Shown piece by piece: positions 24,371 to 33,562 of a stretch of DNA of 64,000 nt. Made by a program: the position numbers and the translations under genes. The stretch is from NCBI RefSeq assembly GCF_010015585.1, contig NW_022985070.1:124001-188000 (forward strand). The letters are read 5' to 3'. Within the stretch, counting starts at the first letter, position 1, and the number at the start of each line of letters is the position of its first letter. Source of the stretch: Eremomyces bilateralis CBS 781.70. Its lineage: Eukaryota; Ascomycota; Dothideomycetes; Eremomycetales; Eremomycetaceae. The notes under the pieces were generated by a model. It saw only the letters and a list, made by a program, of their open reading frames with translations. It ran no database searches and was not told the DNA's origin.

Positions 24371-25820
24371 ATGGCGTTTGCGCCGCTCATTCAGCGATAT
24401 GGACTTGGTATCCTCGCGATCCTAAGTGTCATTAATCTATCAACGGCAGCGCCGTTTAACGCGGCATTAAACGTTGCCGATGCGCCATGTACGGAACCAA
24501 GAGTACGGCGAGAATGGTACGTGTGAGACGTTGTCATGAAGCGACGGACAAAGGGATGACACCGTGCAGTACCTCGTAGCTTACACAGATCTATAGGAGA
24601 AGTTTGAACGACGCGGAAAAGGGAGAGTACATCGGTGCAATAAAATGCCTGATGGCAGCGGCACCTACGGGAAAGCAATACTTCGAGCCCATCACAAGTC
24701 GATATGAGGATTTCGTTGCTATGCACGTCAATGCCACTGGTGGCGGTAGGGACTTATCAGCTGACTCAAACACCTCGTACTGACCTCACTGCAGGCGTCC
24801 TTAACACCGAAAGGGGTTTCCCAATGGGAGGTACAACAGGCATTCACGGTGTTGGGATCTTCTACCCCTGGCATCGATACACGGTCTGGCAGTTTGAAGA
24901 GACATTGCGCAACGAATGCAATTATACCGGGGCGCAACCATACTGGGATTGGCACTTGGACACTCCGGAGGCAGGAGGCTCATTTGTCACATCACCTCTA
25001 TTCGATCCAGTCACTGGGTTTGGAGGAAATGGAGCGGAGGATGAGGAGGATGATGATGAAGGGAGTAGGGGATGGGGAAGTGCGTTTGGTGGGTTCTTTG
25101 GAGGGGGGTCCGGAGGCGGGTGCATCCAAGATGGGCCGTTCAAGGACATCAAGCTGCATCTAGGTCCTATGTCGACTGTAAAAGTCGGCAATGAACGGTG
25201 TCTAACGAGGGATTTCCAAGGGGCATCGGTGAGCGCGCATGCCAATTATAGATTTCAGTGATAAGAACGAGGACTGATCTGATGTGTTTTAGGCTGAGCG
25301 TTCCGCAACCAAAGCAAATATCGCAAAAACGCTGGCAATCGACACATATGCATCCTTCCGATCATCCACTGAAGGGTCAAGCGGATTGCACAATGCTGGA
25401 CACGGCGGCGTGAGTGGAGAGGTACACAACCACACTCCCTTCTTTTTAACCACTATCCTCATCCCATCCACCACGTTTTTTTATACCCACCAACTGTTAC
25501 CAAAGTAACATTCACCCATGTGGCTCTTACTGACTGGTCTGTAGATGATGGATGTATTCTCTTCGCCCAACGACCCTCTTTTCTGGATGCATCACACCCA
25601 GATAGACCGTATTTGGGCCATCTGGCAGTCTCAAAGTGAGTCAAGGCTTGCAGAAATGGCCGGGACTACCCGGGCACCGGTGACACTGGACTCAATGTTG
25701 TGGATGGGGTTCAATGCTCCAGACCAACCTGTTCGAACGGTGATGGATACCCTCAATAGGAACGGCGAGGGCTTTTTGTGCTACAAATACGATGTTGGCA
25801 TAGAGGAGTTTGTAGATTGA
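24371..25820 (+). CDS. tyrosinase (short secreted type-3 copper oxidase)
   Basis: Five exons, 24371-24516, 24597-24745, 24795-25228, 25293-25421 and 25545-25820; 377 aa. An N-terminal signal peptide (LGILAILSVINLSTAAPF) is present. CuA ligands lie in VAMHVNATGG, GIHGVGIFYPWHRYTVWQFE; CuB ligands lie in GLHNAGHGGVSG and SSPNDPLFWMHHTQIDRIWA. The protein stops soon after CuB with no C-terminal plug domain, as in the short fungal tyrosinases that are secreted and sometimes act in metabolite pathways. Expected chemistry is o-hydroxylation of phenols and oxidation of o-diphenols; the true substrate is unknown. An unusual acidic and glycine-rich insertion (AEDEEDDDEGSRGWGS, then a GGFFGGGSGGG run) sits between the two copper sites. 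It is tail-to-tail with a broken Zn2Cys6 regulator gene. Confidence 0.92.
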
Positions 25821-26400
25821 TGGAAGGTGTATGTGGACATCTCTATAAACTTGTGCCTTTGCACTGCGAATCAGCAAACTATGGACAGATCCTAGGATAC
25901 CAAAGGGCAGCGAATTTTTCTCATGTTAAATTCGCTAAATATGGATCGTTTCACCGGAGCTGTGACGATACGAAAATTGACTGCCATAAACTATCCATAC
26001 ACATGAGAAAGGTAAAACACAGTTGCATTGTAGTCCGATGTATCGAAGCGTCTTATTACACATTAAAAGCGGTAGAAACCATAGTCACTATTGTGGTAAT
26101 CTGTGACACAATGTTTACCTATGAATTCTTGGAGGAGGCGATGGCATGCCGGTTCATATCCAGCTGTTTTTGACAGACAGACTGCCTGCACTGATTTCAA
26201 GATTTGATTCCAACATCCAGGAACATGGCTGCATAGGCTGGGCAGTAGAGCGGAGCCAATCAGAATATAACGAGGCCTGCATCACGTTCCCACGACAGGT
26301 GATCTAGTTTGGTATAAACCAGTAACGCAGTCAATTCCATGCAGCATCTCTTATGTTGAGACACATTCAGGCCCCTGTTCAGCAACACAACCCTAGCGAC
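25821..26400. other. convergent intergenic region
   Basis: 580 bp between the tyrosinase stop and the end of the regulator pseudogene; nothing recognised. Confidence 0.5.
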
Positions 26401-29179
26401 CTACACACAAATCGGACCACTAGAAGAAGACGTGATGGCGAAGATAGCGGGGCCCACGTCTGATGGCGCTTTTTTCCAGAACTGCTGCTCCTGAAACTTT
26501 AGCACAGCCGAGTAGATATTCGTTGGCGGCATTGTCACTTCTTCTGCCTGTTCCGTGATTAGTAGAGCATCTGACAGGGTTGTCGGAAGTGATGACTCTG
26601 GAGTGAAGCTCCGCTTATGAATCAGTACTATTGAGTCATTCAATAGGGAATGGTAGAAGGGAACAACGGCATCGCGTTCGGCGAGGACTTCGAGGGCGCG
26701 CAAGTAGACGGCAAGTTTGTGGATTGGCGTGCCTGATAGTCGAAGAGAGCATCGGAGGAAGATATAGTTGATCGTCATAGGAACAAAGACACAGACAATT
26801 CTAGCCAGAGCATGTTAGCATCGCTCACGGAAGGGTATTTTCTTGGGTTGTACGCAGATTGGTATAAGGAAAACGCGGGGACGTACACTGAGACAGGGAG
26901 GTACTGCAGAGCATCCTTATCGAGCAGATCGGAGAGAATCGCCACTGTCAAAGTAGAGGACCCTTGGAGGGCTAGGTGAGAAGCGTCTCGCATTCTCGCA
27001 GCCCATATCGTAGAGCTAAGGCCTCTCTGAGCAGAGGCTGATTTGGTGAAGGGTGGAAGTGAGGTATCTGCAAGGATTTGTTAGAGTCGGATGGACGGAA
27101 GGGGTAGATGCGAAGGACATACTCGTAGGTCAGTCTCAAGTTGGCGAAGATGGCAAGGAGAGAATAGTAACTAGGGTCAGACTTTGGCGGATCGCTGCTG
27201 GTAAGCAATAATTGCGTATGGTTGGTCTGCCACTGTGCCAACAGCCCCTCACATTCCTCCAATTCACCCATGATTGATAACTTGCGGGGTTCGCCAAGCC
27301 ATCCAAGATACAATTTGGGCCCCATTAGAATGTGGCACAACGGATATGTAATGAGGGACAGATCAACCAGGGCCAGAAATATTTCGGAAAGCCTGCGTTT
27401 GACTTCAACGCTCAGGAACCATGGAAAGCGAGTATCTTCCTCGAGGTCCGAAGGTTGAAACGGCACCATTTTCACCAGCATTGCGGGATACAAATGCGCC
27501 CTGCGCAGACCCAGAATTTCCCACCGGACGCGCATGGAATAGCACGCTCGTAGGATATTCCATTGAGAGACCATACTTTTAGACTCGGCTGGTGATGAAT
27601 CGACGGGTGGCAGTCTGGCTTGCTGAAGCTGGTTGTGGGCTTCGAGCAGCCATTTCTCATCGTCAAACTCAGCTCGCGGATATATGCGCCCCTTGCTAAG
27701 TAAGAGGCAGATTCGAGCTTTATTCATAGGGTCTCGCTCGCATCCAGCCTCCAAAAGGGCCTATGAAGCGTCGGGGATCAGTACTTGGGTTTACACAGTG
27801 CGATCAGTGGCAAGAATCGGGAGCGTCCAAGGGTGCGGGGGGAAGATTGAACTGGGCGGCTTACAATAGTGTGGGTGTGAGGAGTTCTACGCATTACTAC
27901 AATGCTTGGGAATCCGGCGGCTTTCACGAGATCTTTTCTGCAACCTGCGTATACGATGATTAGCATATTGATATCGACTGCCAGTATTTTCCCGACATAC
28001 CGCACTAGCGGAAAACATAATAGCGTTGACCATGGCTAGACTCATTAGGCTAGTCGTTTCGCCGCCATTAGAGAGCAAAGGTTTTAACAGACTGTAAGTG
28101 TTCCATTCACTTATGACAGGGAAAATGGGATGAACATAGACAAAGTATAGGTTGATCAGTTCGCGCATGACGTCCTCCGTAGGAACTGAAAGGGCCTGTG
28201 AATTTACAACATCATGGTATGTAGGGCCACAGAGTGATGCCTTGCAGCAGAGAGCAATCCAGGAAACGGTGAAGGTAGTACAGGGATGTGTACAGGAGCA
28301 ATGATTATCCACCATGGCCACCGAGGGGTCTAGCTCAGTGGGTAATATGTTGACTAGAGAGCTCGAGTCAACTAGAGGGTTGGCTATAGGATTGGTGTCC
28401 ATCAAATCAAAATAGTTGTGGAAGTTGTAATCTGTGAATCCAGGAAAGTCATTAAAGAGTGTGGAATGATCTCCGAGATCAAGAAGAGGGGTATTTGGGT
28501 TCCTCCCCGGATCAGGCTTGCTTTGATCGTGCTGGAGCATGGTTGCGCCTGTGAGAGTGGTCATAGCTGTCCTACCCGACATACGTGCAGAGTAAGATGA
28601 GGCTGAAGGTGAGCATGGTGACGACTCTTCATCTGGCAATTCCTGGGAGGAGTTGAGACTTGGGTTGGACGGCGCAACCAGGTTCGGATAAGATGCAAAA
28701 AAGGCTTCCGCTAACCCAGACGAGGCGACTGGAGGCGGTAATCTAGTTGGTGAAGTACTATCGGCAAGCGAAACGTCAGGTAATAATGGAAACCTGTCCT
28801 GTCCGTTTGTGGGAGAGTTTTCATCTGCTATGGCCGAAGTGCGGCGGTTGTGATCCCTAGTCTTATTTCGTCTATGTGGATGGCTTAATATCGCTACGTG
28901 GACTGAGGAAGATGTACAAGGAACGGAATGAACCGACCTGCTGTAGGGAACACTACACTCAAACATCGTCCATTTGGCAGTTGGTGCAACTATCCGGATG
29001 TCGCAAGAGGACGTCGCAGCGCACCTTGCGGTTTCGGCACGACAGGCATGCTACACTATTAAGTCAGTCAAGTCCAAGTAGAATTTAGATTGCACGCTAG
29101 GAAATTCGCAGAATGATGCACTTTTGGCAGCGCGCCTTGAGCGACCTGGTTTTCGAGAGGAAATAGTTGATAACGCCAT
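26401..29179 (-). pseudogene. Zn2Cys6 transcription factor, frame-broken
   Basis: Starts at 29179 (MALSTISSRKPGRSRRAAK), intron 29051-29121, then CLSCRNRKVRCDVLLRHPD and CTNCQMDDV. At 28961-28963 a run of three T (coding strand) puts one extra base before the sixth cysteine: without it the reading would be DVECSVPY, a normal C-x6-C. Downstream come a Ser/Pro-rich linker, ELINLYFVYVHPIFPVISEW and SLLKPLLSN with MSLAMVNAIMFSASA, which open the fungal-specific regulatory domain. After introns near 28010 and 27900, WNILRACYSMRVRWEILGLR and the remaining helices follow. A second frame change lies near 26985 (RECETLL versus RDASHLALQG). Intron 26801-26886 leads into VCVFVPMTINYIFLRCSLRL and the end at 26401. 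With two frame changes in otherwise well-kept sequence the loss is probably recent; a sequencing error at the T run cannot be excluded. Confidence 0.8.
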
Positions 29180-29277
29180 AACGGGGTGTTTGGGTGCACG
29201 CGCCCCCGACATCGAAAGTTGAATCTATATTGTCCAGTCTTGAGGCGTCTTTGGTGAGTTGTCCCAGAGATTGTAAA

Positions 29278-29768
29278 TAGGGCTGGACACGAATAAGGAT
29301 TTTGGCTATTCGTATTCGACTTTTCCTCTTGAACGATTATTCGTATTCGACTAAGTTTTGAGACGTTTTATTCGTATTATTCGCGAATATTCGTAAATAA
29401 TGCCAAGACTTATTCGGCAAAAGCTGAGCCAATGAATGAATGCCCAGCAGTCGCGACTTTTGTTTACCCGAACACGATCTGGAGGATTTGAGCTCTAAGA
29501 GATACAAAGTATATCAATAGCGTCGAATTGATCACTCCTGACGATTCAGCAAGCCAAGTGACCCCAGCTCAAAGCTCTTTGTCGACCATCTCTCCGATGC
29601 GAGATACATGGAAATAGCTTCAGAGATAGACGAATAATTACGAATAATTACGAATAATGCGAATATTATTCGTACGAATATTAGTAAGCGGAAATTCTAA
29701 ATTTTATTCGTATTCGACTACGAATATTCGTACGAATACGAATAGTCGAATATTCGTGTCCAGCCCTA
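29278..29768. mobile_element. hAT-type MITE with intact 8-bp target duplication
   Basis: A 491-bp non-coding element. Ends are inverted repeats tagggctggacacgaat (29278-29294) and its exact complement (29752-29768). The octamer attgtaaa flanks it on both sides (29270-29277 and 29769-29776), the 8-bp target duplication expected of hAT. The interior is AT-rich and made of many short palindromes of the form cgaatattcg and attcgtattcg near both ends, so the strand could fold extensively. Perfect ends and duplication suggest a recent insertion. It lies just upstream of the broken Zn2Cys6 gene start. Confidence 0.93.
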
Positions 29769-30177
29769 ATTGTAAAGTCCTAGTTGTTGGGATTCAAATT
29801 GCGGATTATTTTAGATGTAGATTTTATAGTTAGATACAGAGACTTGTTCTTGAGGTTGGTTGGCATGGTTCTGTGTGGCTAACAAACGATATAACTATCG
29901 CTCGGATATACCATATCCCCTTGATGGCCGTCGCTGCAGGGCTCAACTTCCTCATCAAAACCTGTTTTCACCACCAAATTCGACTAACTTGCCCACACAA
30001 CCACTTAATTGCCTGGAATTTTTGGTCGGAAATGAAAGAAATTCATAAATAAAATGTAAAAGATCGTATTAAAAAAATAGTATGCTAGGGCGACGTTCTC
30101 CCGGCGGTCGAAGTATCGGCCACGGGGGTTAAAGCCCCTGGTAAGACACCCTGGTCTTTGAGCACTGCAGCCATCAA

Positions 30178-30198
30178 GGGGCTCGGGCGCGGAGCCCC
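30178..30198. repeat. GC-rich hairpin
   Basis: Stem ggggctc (30178-30184) pairs with gagcccc (30192-30198) around a 7-nt loop. It could be the terminal hairpin of a Helitron-like element, but neither the 5' TC end nor a convincing CTRR 3' end was located. Confidence 0.5.
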
Positions 30199-30531
30199 GC
30201 AACATAACCCCCTCGCTATCACTTCCTAGCGACTCCGGGAAATGGTACACTGTAAATACCCCACGGCGGCCTGGGCATGCGACATACCTGTTCCTCGAGC
30301 AGTCAAGCGGAAGCCTTTCCCATTCCACAGCTCCAAGGTTATATAAATCCTCATTGGCATAGATATGGATTGTGCAAGTAGATCTGAAAGATTGTTCAGT
30401 AGCTACGTGCTAACTAGTGTTAGTTAGGAATAGTTTAGGAATAGTTACAACTTTTCAACAGGCGATTTGGACTTCCGAACAGGCGGATGGTGAACATAAC
30501 TAATATCCCGAAGCCGCTGCAAAGGTTCTGA

Positions 30532-30574
30532 CTGCAGTGGAGGGTTTCTGCCAGGAATTATGGGCACCTGGAAA
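30532..30574 (+). repeat. inverted copy of isomerase 3' coding segment
   Basis: Matches the reverse complement of 30866-30906 with an uninterrupted 21-nt core (the part coding for EGFCQE on the minus strand) and similar flanks. The two copies face each other about 290 bp apart. Confidence 0.75.
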
Positions 30575-30682
30575 TTGCGTTTTGTGTAATATTCGACAGC
30601 GTAGCGCGTTTTATTTGCCCATACCCAGTTAGCCAACCTAACCGCTAGATATTAGTTCATAAGCCGGCTAAATGCAGAGAGT

Positions 30683-30707
30683 TGACCTGAAAATCGTTTT
30701 CAGGTCA
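30683..30707. repeat. near-perfect palindrome
   Basis: Arms tgacctgaaaa and ttttcaggtca, 11 bp each, with a 3-nt centre. Confidence 0.85.
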
Positions 30708-30850
30708 GGTTCGCCCGATTTCCAGCTCGTTAATTGGCTGATCTGTTAGCGTACCGTATAATTACAGAAACAAAATCACGTGTGCTTATCACGTGCCTTA
30801 AATTTGAAAATAAAAGAGGTATAGCGGCACCGCTTAATCAGCGGATTACA

Positions 30851-31144
30851 GCTGTCGAGCCTGATTTTCAGGTGTTCCACATATTCCTGGCAGAAACCCT
30901 CCAGTTCTCCTCGAAGCAGCCCATATACATCTGCTGCCGCCTTCTGCTTCCACTTCTCTGCCCACTCCCGTGCGACGTCACGCATCTTATCTGGTGGCGC
31001 AATCGCATCGACAATCCCATCTTTAAGTGCCTCTTTCCCAGTATAACGATGCCCCTCGAGCAGGACCTTGCGCGCCACTTGTGGAGCCAGCTTTGATTTC
31101 ATAAGCGACCCAATGCCCGCTGGCGGTTGCAAAATGTGAGAGAA
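30851..31144 (-). pseudogene. enoyl-CoA hydratase/isomerase family, C-terminal fragment
   Basis: About 98 residues of the crotonase-fold C-terminal half: PPAGIGSLMKSKLAPQ, ARKVLLEGHRYTGKEALKDG, IVDAIAPPDKM and VYGLLRGELEGFCQEYVEHL. This corresponds to the part after the CoA-binding and catalytic loops of fungal peroxisomal ECI1-like proteins. The first half of the enzyme is absent. The fragment follows a piece of acyl-CoA ligase almost without gap, so two gene relics are joined. Not functional. Confidence 0.8.
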
Positions 31145-31170
31145 CGCTTGGCGTTTTTTTGAGTGTGTGT

Positions 31171-31350
31171 GTCGCCGTCCAGGCTTTCGAGCAGATTGTT
31201 CCGGCATGTCAAGATGTCGCTTAAAAACTGCTGGTGGTTGACCTCATGTCCGGATTTTTTGTCACGGATGACAGACGTATTCTGGCGGACAGCAAGATTG
31301 TAAAGGGTTTGAGAAATGAGATCGAATGCCAGCACATTCGGGCCTTCCAC
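31171..31350 (-). pseudogene. AMP-dependent acyl-CoA ligase, N-terminal fragment
   Basis: About 60 residues, GPNVLAFDLISQTLYNLAVR, QNTSVIRDKKSGHEVNHQQF, LSDILTCRNNLLESLD, resemble the start of fungal acyl-CoA ligases of the malonyl-CoA-synthetase-like group (substrate-side helix preceding the first adenylate-forming motif). None of the AMP-binding motifs is present. The similarity is moderate. Its position against the isomerase relic and beside an alpha/beta hydrolase supports the call. Confidence 0.5.
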
Positions 31351-31894
31351 TGGTGCAAAGAAATCGGAACAATCAAAATGCTCCTCGAAAGGGACTCTTA
31401 AACAAAGAGTCCATGGTGAAATATTTTGGAAATCGTCAATTCGCGAAACTGGTTGTTATTGACTTACTCAAATACAGTAACTATCCGGATTCCAGAAGCT
31501 TCAGAGTCGTTTGTCCGAGGGTCAGTGACTGGTGTCGCAACCGTTGGGCAGAGTGGTCAAAAATAACTCTATCATGTTTTGGTATGGCAATACGTATGCC
31601 TCGGGTAGAGTATAGAAATAGTATTGGTAATGTACAATTTCGCCGCAATGAGGGAATAGTACGAAGATAACGCGCTGTGACGCTTTAAGGGCATATTTTT
31701 ATATCGTTAAGGTGCTCTTGCTGTAAAGATGGCTAGCGCCTATTAATACTAACTATAATGGGCGTGGGATGTGAGTACTGCTAGTAGTATTGAATATACA
31801 CCACATTCAGACCATATCATTGATGACTTACTCATCCAGCTTTCGACAGCAAGACTTTGTTCAAGAGGTCAACGTGCTTCATTTGTTATCATAA
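31351..31894. other. intergenic
   Basis: About 540 bp, no gene recognised; 3' flank of the hydrolase. Confidence 0.45.
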
Positions 31895-32677
31895 CTATAG
31901 GCTGCCCCTAGCAGGTTCGATGTTGGCTAGGAAGTTCAAAAGACCTACGTTGAACGCTTGAGGTTGGTCAATGTTTGCCGCATGACCAGCGTCAGCTATA
32001 ACCAGCGTTTTGCACCCAGGAATTGTCCTACTCATATAGTCTGACCCCGCCAGAAATGGGGTATCATTGGCACCAACAACAACCAGTGACGGTACCTTGA
32101 TGTTGGGCAGGGACTTGATAACCGCAGGACTCTTTTGTATCAACATCCCTCTCCCCGCCAATGCCAATCCCTTTGCGTCTCGGTGCGTCGAAGTTTTCAT
32201 TTCTACGCTCATTTTCTCGAGACGGCGCAGCCCATGCTGTTCAAACCGCTCCGCCGTTTGAAGAGCATACTTATTCCATCCATCACGCGCTGCGTCATTC
32301 TTGAAGCCCGGGCCGGTGTCGATGATCAACAACGCCTTAACACGCTCAGGGTGAGCAAGGTAGAAAGCAAGCGACATGTATCCACCTAGTGACAAACCCC
32401 CGACGATGGCTCTCTTCGTTCCGCAGACTTCGGCCAGGATGGCTTCCATATCAGCCACCGTGTGCTGTTCGCTGTACATCGCCGGATCTTCCGGGTAGTC
32501 AGACTTGCCATGGCCGCGCATATCCCATAGGATAAGCTTGAATCTTGCCGAAAGCAGAGCTATCTGGCCAGACCACATTTCGGAGGTCGCGGAAAAGCCA
32601 TGGGAGAGGAGGAGCGGGGTTCCGCTACCGTACGTTGCGTAGTAAAGCGATACACCTGAACGGTTGATATATGGCAT
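31895..32677 (-). CDS. alpha/beta hydrolase
   Basis: Single exon, 260 aa, ATG at 32677. Seen: PLLLSHGFSATSEMW (oxyanion-hole HG), WDMRGHGKSDYP, the nucleophile elbow VGGLSLGGYMS with Ser96, the acid in VGANDTPF (Asp205) and the His in ADAGHAANIDQP (His232). Length and motif order match the soluble esterase/3-oxoadipate-enol-lactonase-like group. No signal peptide is seen. The substrate is unknown. Intact, although its neighbours on both sides (ligase and isomerase fragments, acyl-CoA oxidase relic) are dead; it could be the last working member of an acyl-modifying cluster or may have a separate role. Confidence 0.9.
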   Translation of the reverse strand: MPYINRSGVSLYYATYGSGTPLLLSHGFSATSEMWSGQIALLSARFKLILWDMRGHGKSDYPEDPAMYSEQHTVADMEAILAEVCGTKRAIVGGLSLGGYMSLAFYLAHPERVKALLIIDTGPGFKNDAARDGWNKYALQTAERFEQHGLRRLEKMSVEMKTSTHRDAKGLALAGRGMLIQKSPAVIKSLPNIKVPSLVVVGANDTPFLAGSDYMSRTIPGCKTLVIADAGHAANIDQPQAFNVGLLNFLANIEPARGSL

Positions 32678-33562
32678 ATTTGATGCATCAAATGGCTGGA
32701 TATTTCAAATCGTGGAGTGAGAAGTGGAGTTGGACAGTTTCTTGCGTTTGGTAGTCAAAAGTGGTATCCATAAGGCACTGGGTGAGCGATGCGTGCCAGG
32801 ATTTGATGGGATAACTAACGTATACAAATCACGGGGTTGTTCAATTGCCCCCGAGGCAATGCACCAATTGATAGGGAAGAATATTTGCAAGGCCAGAAGT
32901 CCTCGGGACAACTGGCTATCGGCTCAAGGACGACACGGACAGGCAGAGGCTTCCCAGCGCCTGTTGTGTCCAGAGTTCTGTCTCAAGACGTCATGGCGCT
33001 TCAAAGGGCGCTTGGATGATTACCTCTTTCACTCATATTTATGCACGGTTCCTCTGTAGAATTACTCGGATTCAGGCACAATGACTGATTTTGTTGGAAA
33101 TCTCAAGCCCGCGCCAGCGCGCCCATGCTGACGGAGTGAAAGCCGTGGCCCGGGAGCGCCAACAAAAGTTCCAATGTCCCATTTTGGCAGATGAGCTAGC
33201 GGAGCGCTTTCGTGCGATATCCACATTGTAAAATATGCACGTTGTTCTCTCCCATCTTCTATGCAATATTTAAATCTCCTAAATCCCGATCATGAGCAAT
33301 TGAGCTATTATATGAATTGTGAATCGACTACTCTTCTCCTAGTAATTATGGAATGATGGTCTGCATTATCACAAGTCTGTTTGCGCTACCGTACTGGATG
33401 GAAATTTTAACATTTTAACCCATATGTTCACTATGGATACAATACACAACACGAACAAATATGAATTAAAAGTTCATGCTACTGTCTCCGACTACGCCTT
33501 GCCTCTGTAAACTTCCTGTTCTGGAATTTGACCACCATTGCGACCTACATTTTGCTTGAAAC
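32678..33562. other. intergenic
   Basis: 885 bp including the presumed hydrolase promoter; nothing else recognised. Confidence 0.45.

Larger units (their letters stand above)
29777..30850. other. repeat-rich intergenic region with hairpins
   Basis: No gene. It holds a GC-rich hairpin at 30178-30198, an 11-bp-armed palindrome at 30683-30707 and an inverted partial copy of the neighbouring isomerase fragment at 30532-30574. A TATA-like tatataaa at 30343-30350 is present without a recognisable gene downstream. Confidence 0.5.

Noticed and set aside
30060-30460. Possible solo LTR (TATA-like motif, GC-rich stems)
   Set aside because: No TG...CA ends with a flanking duplication could be identified.
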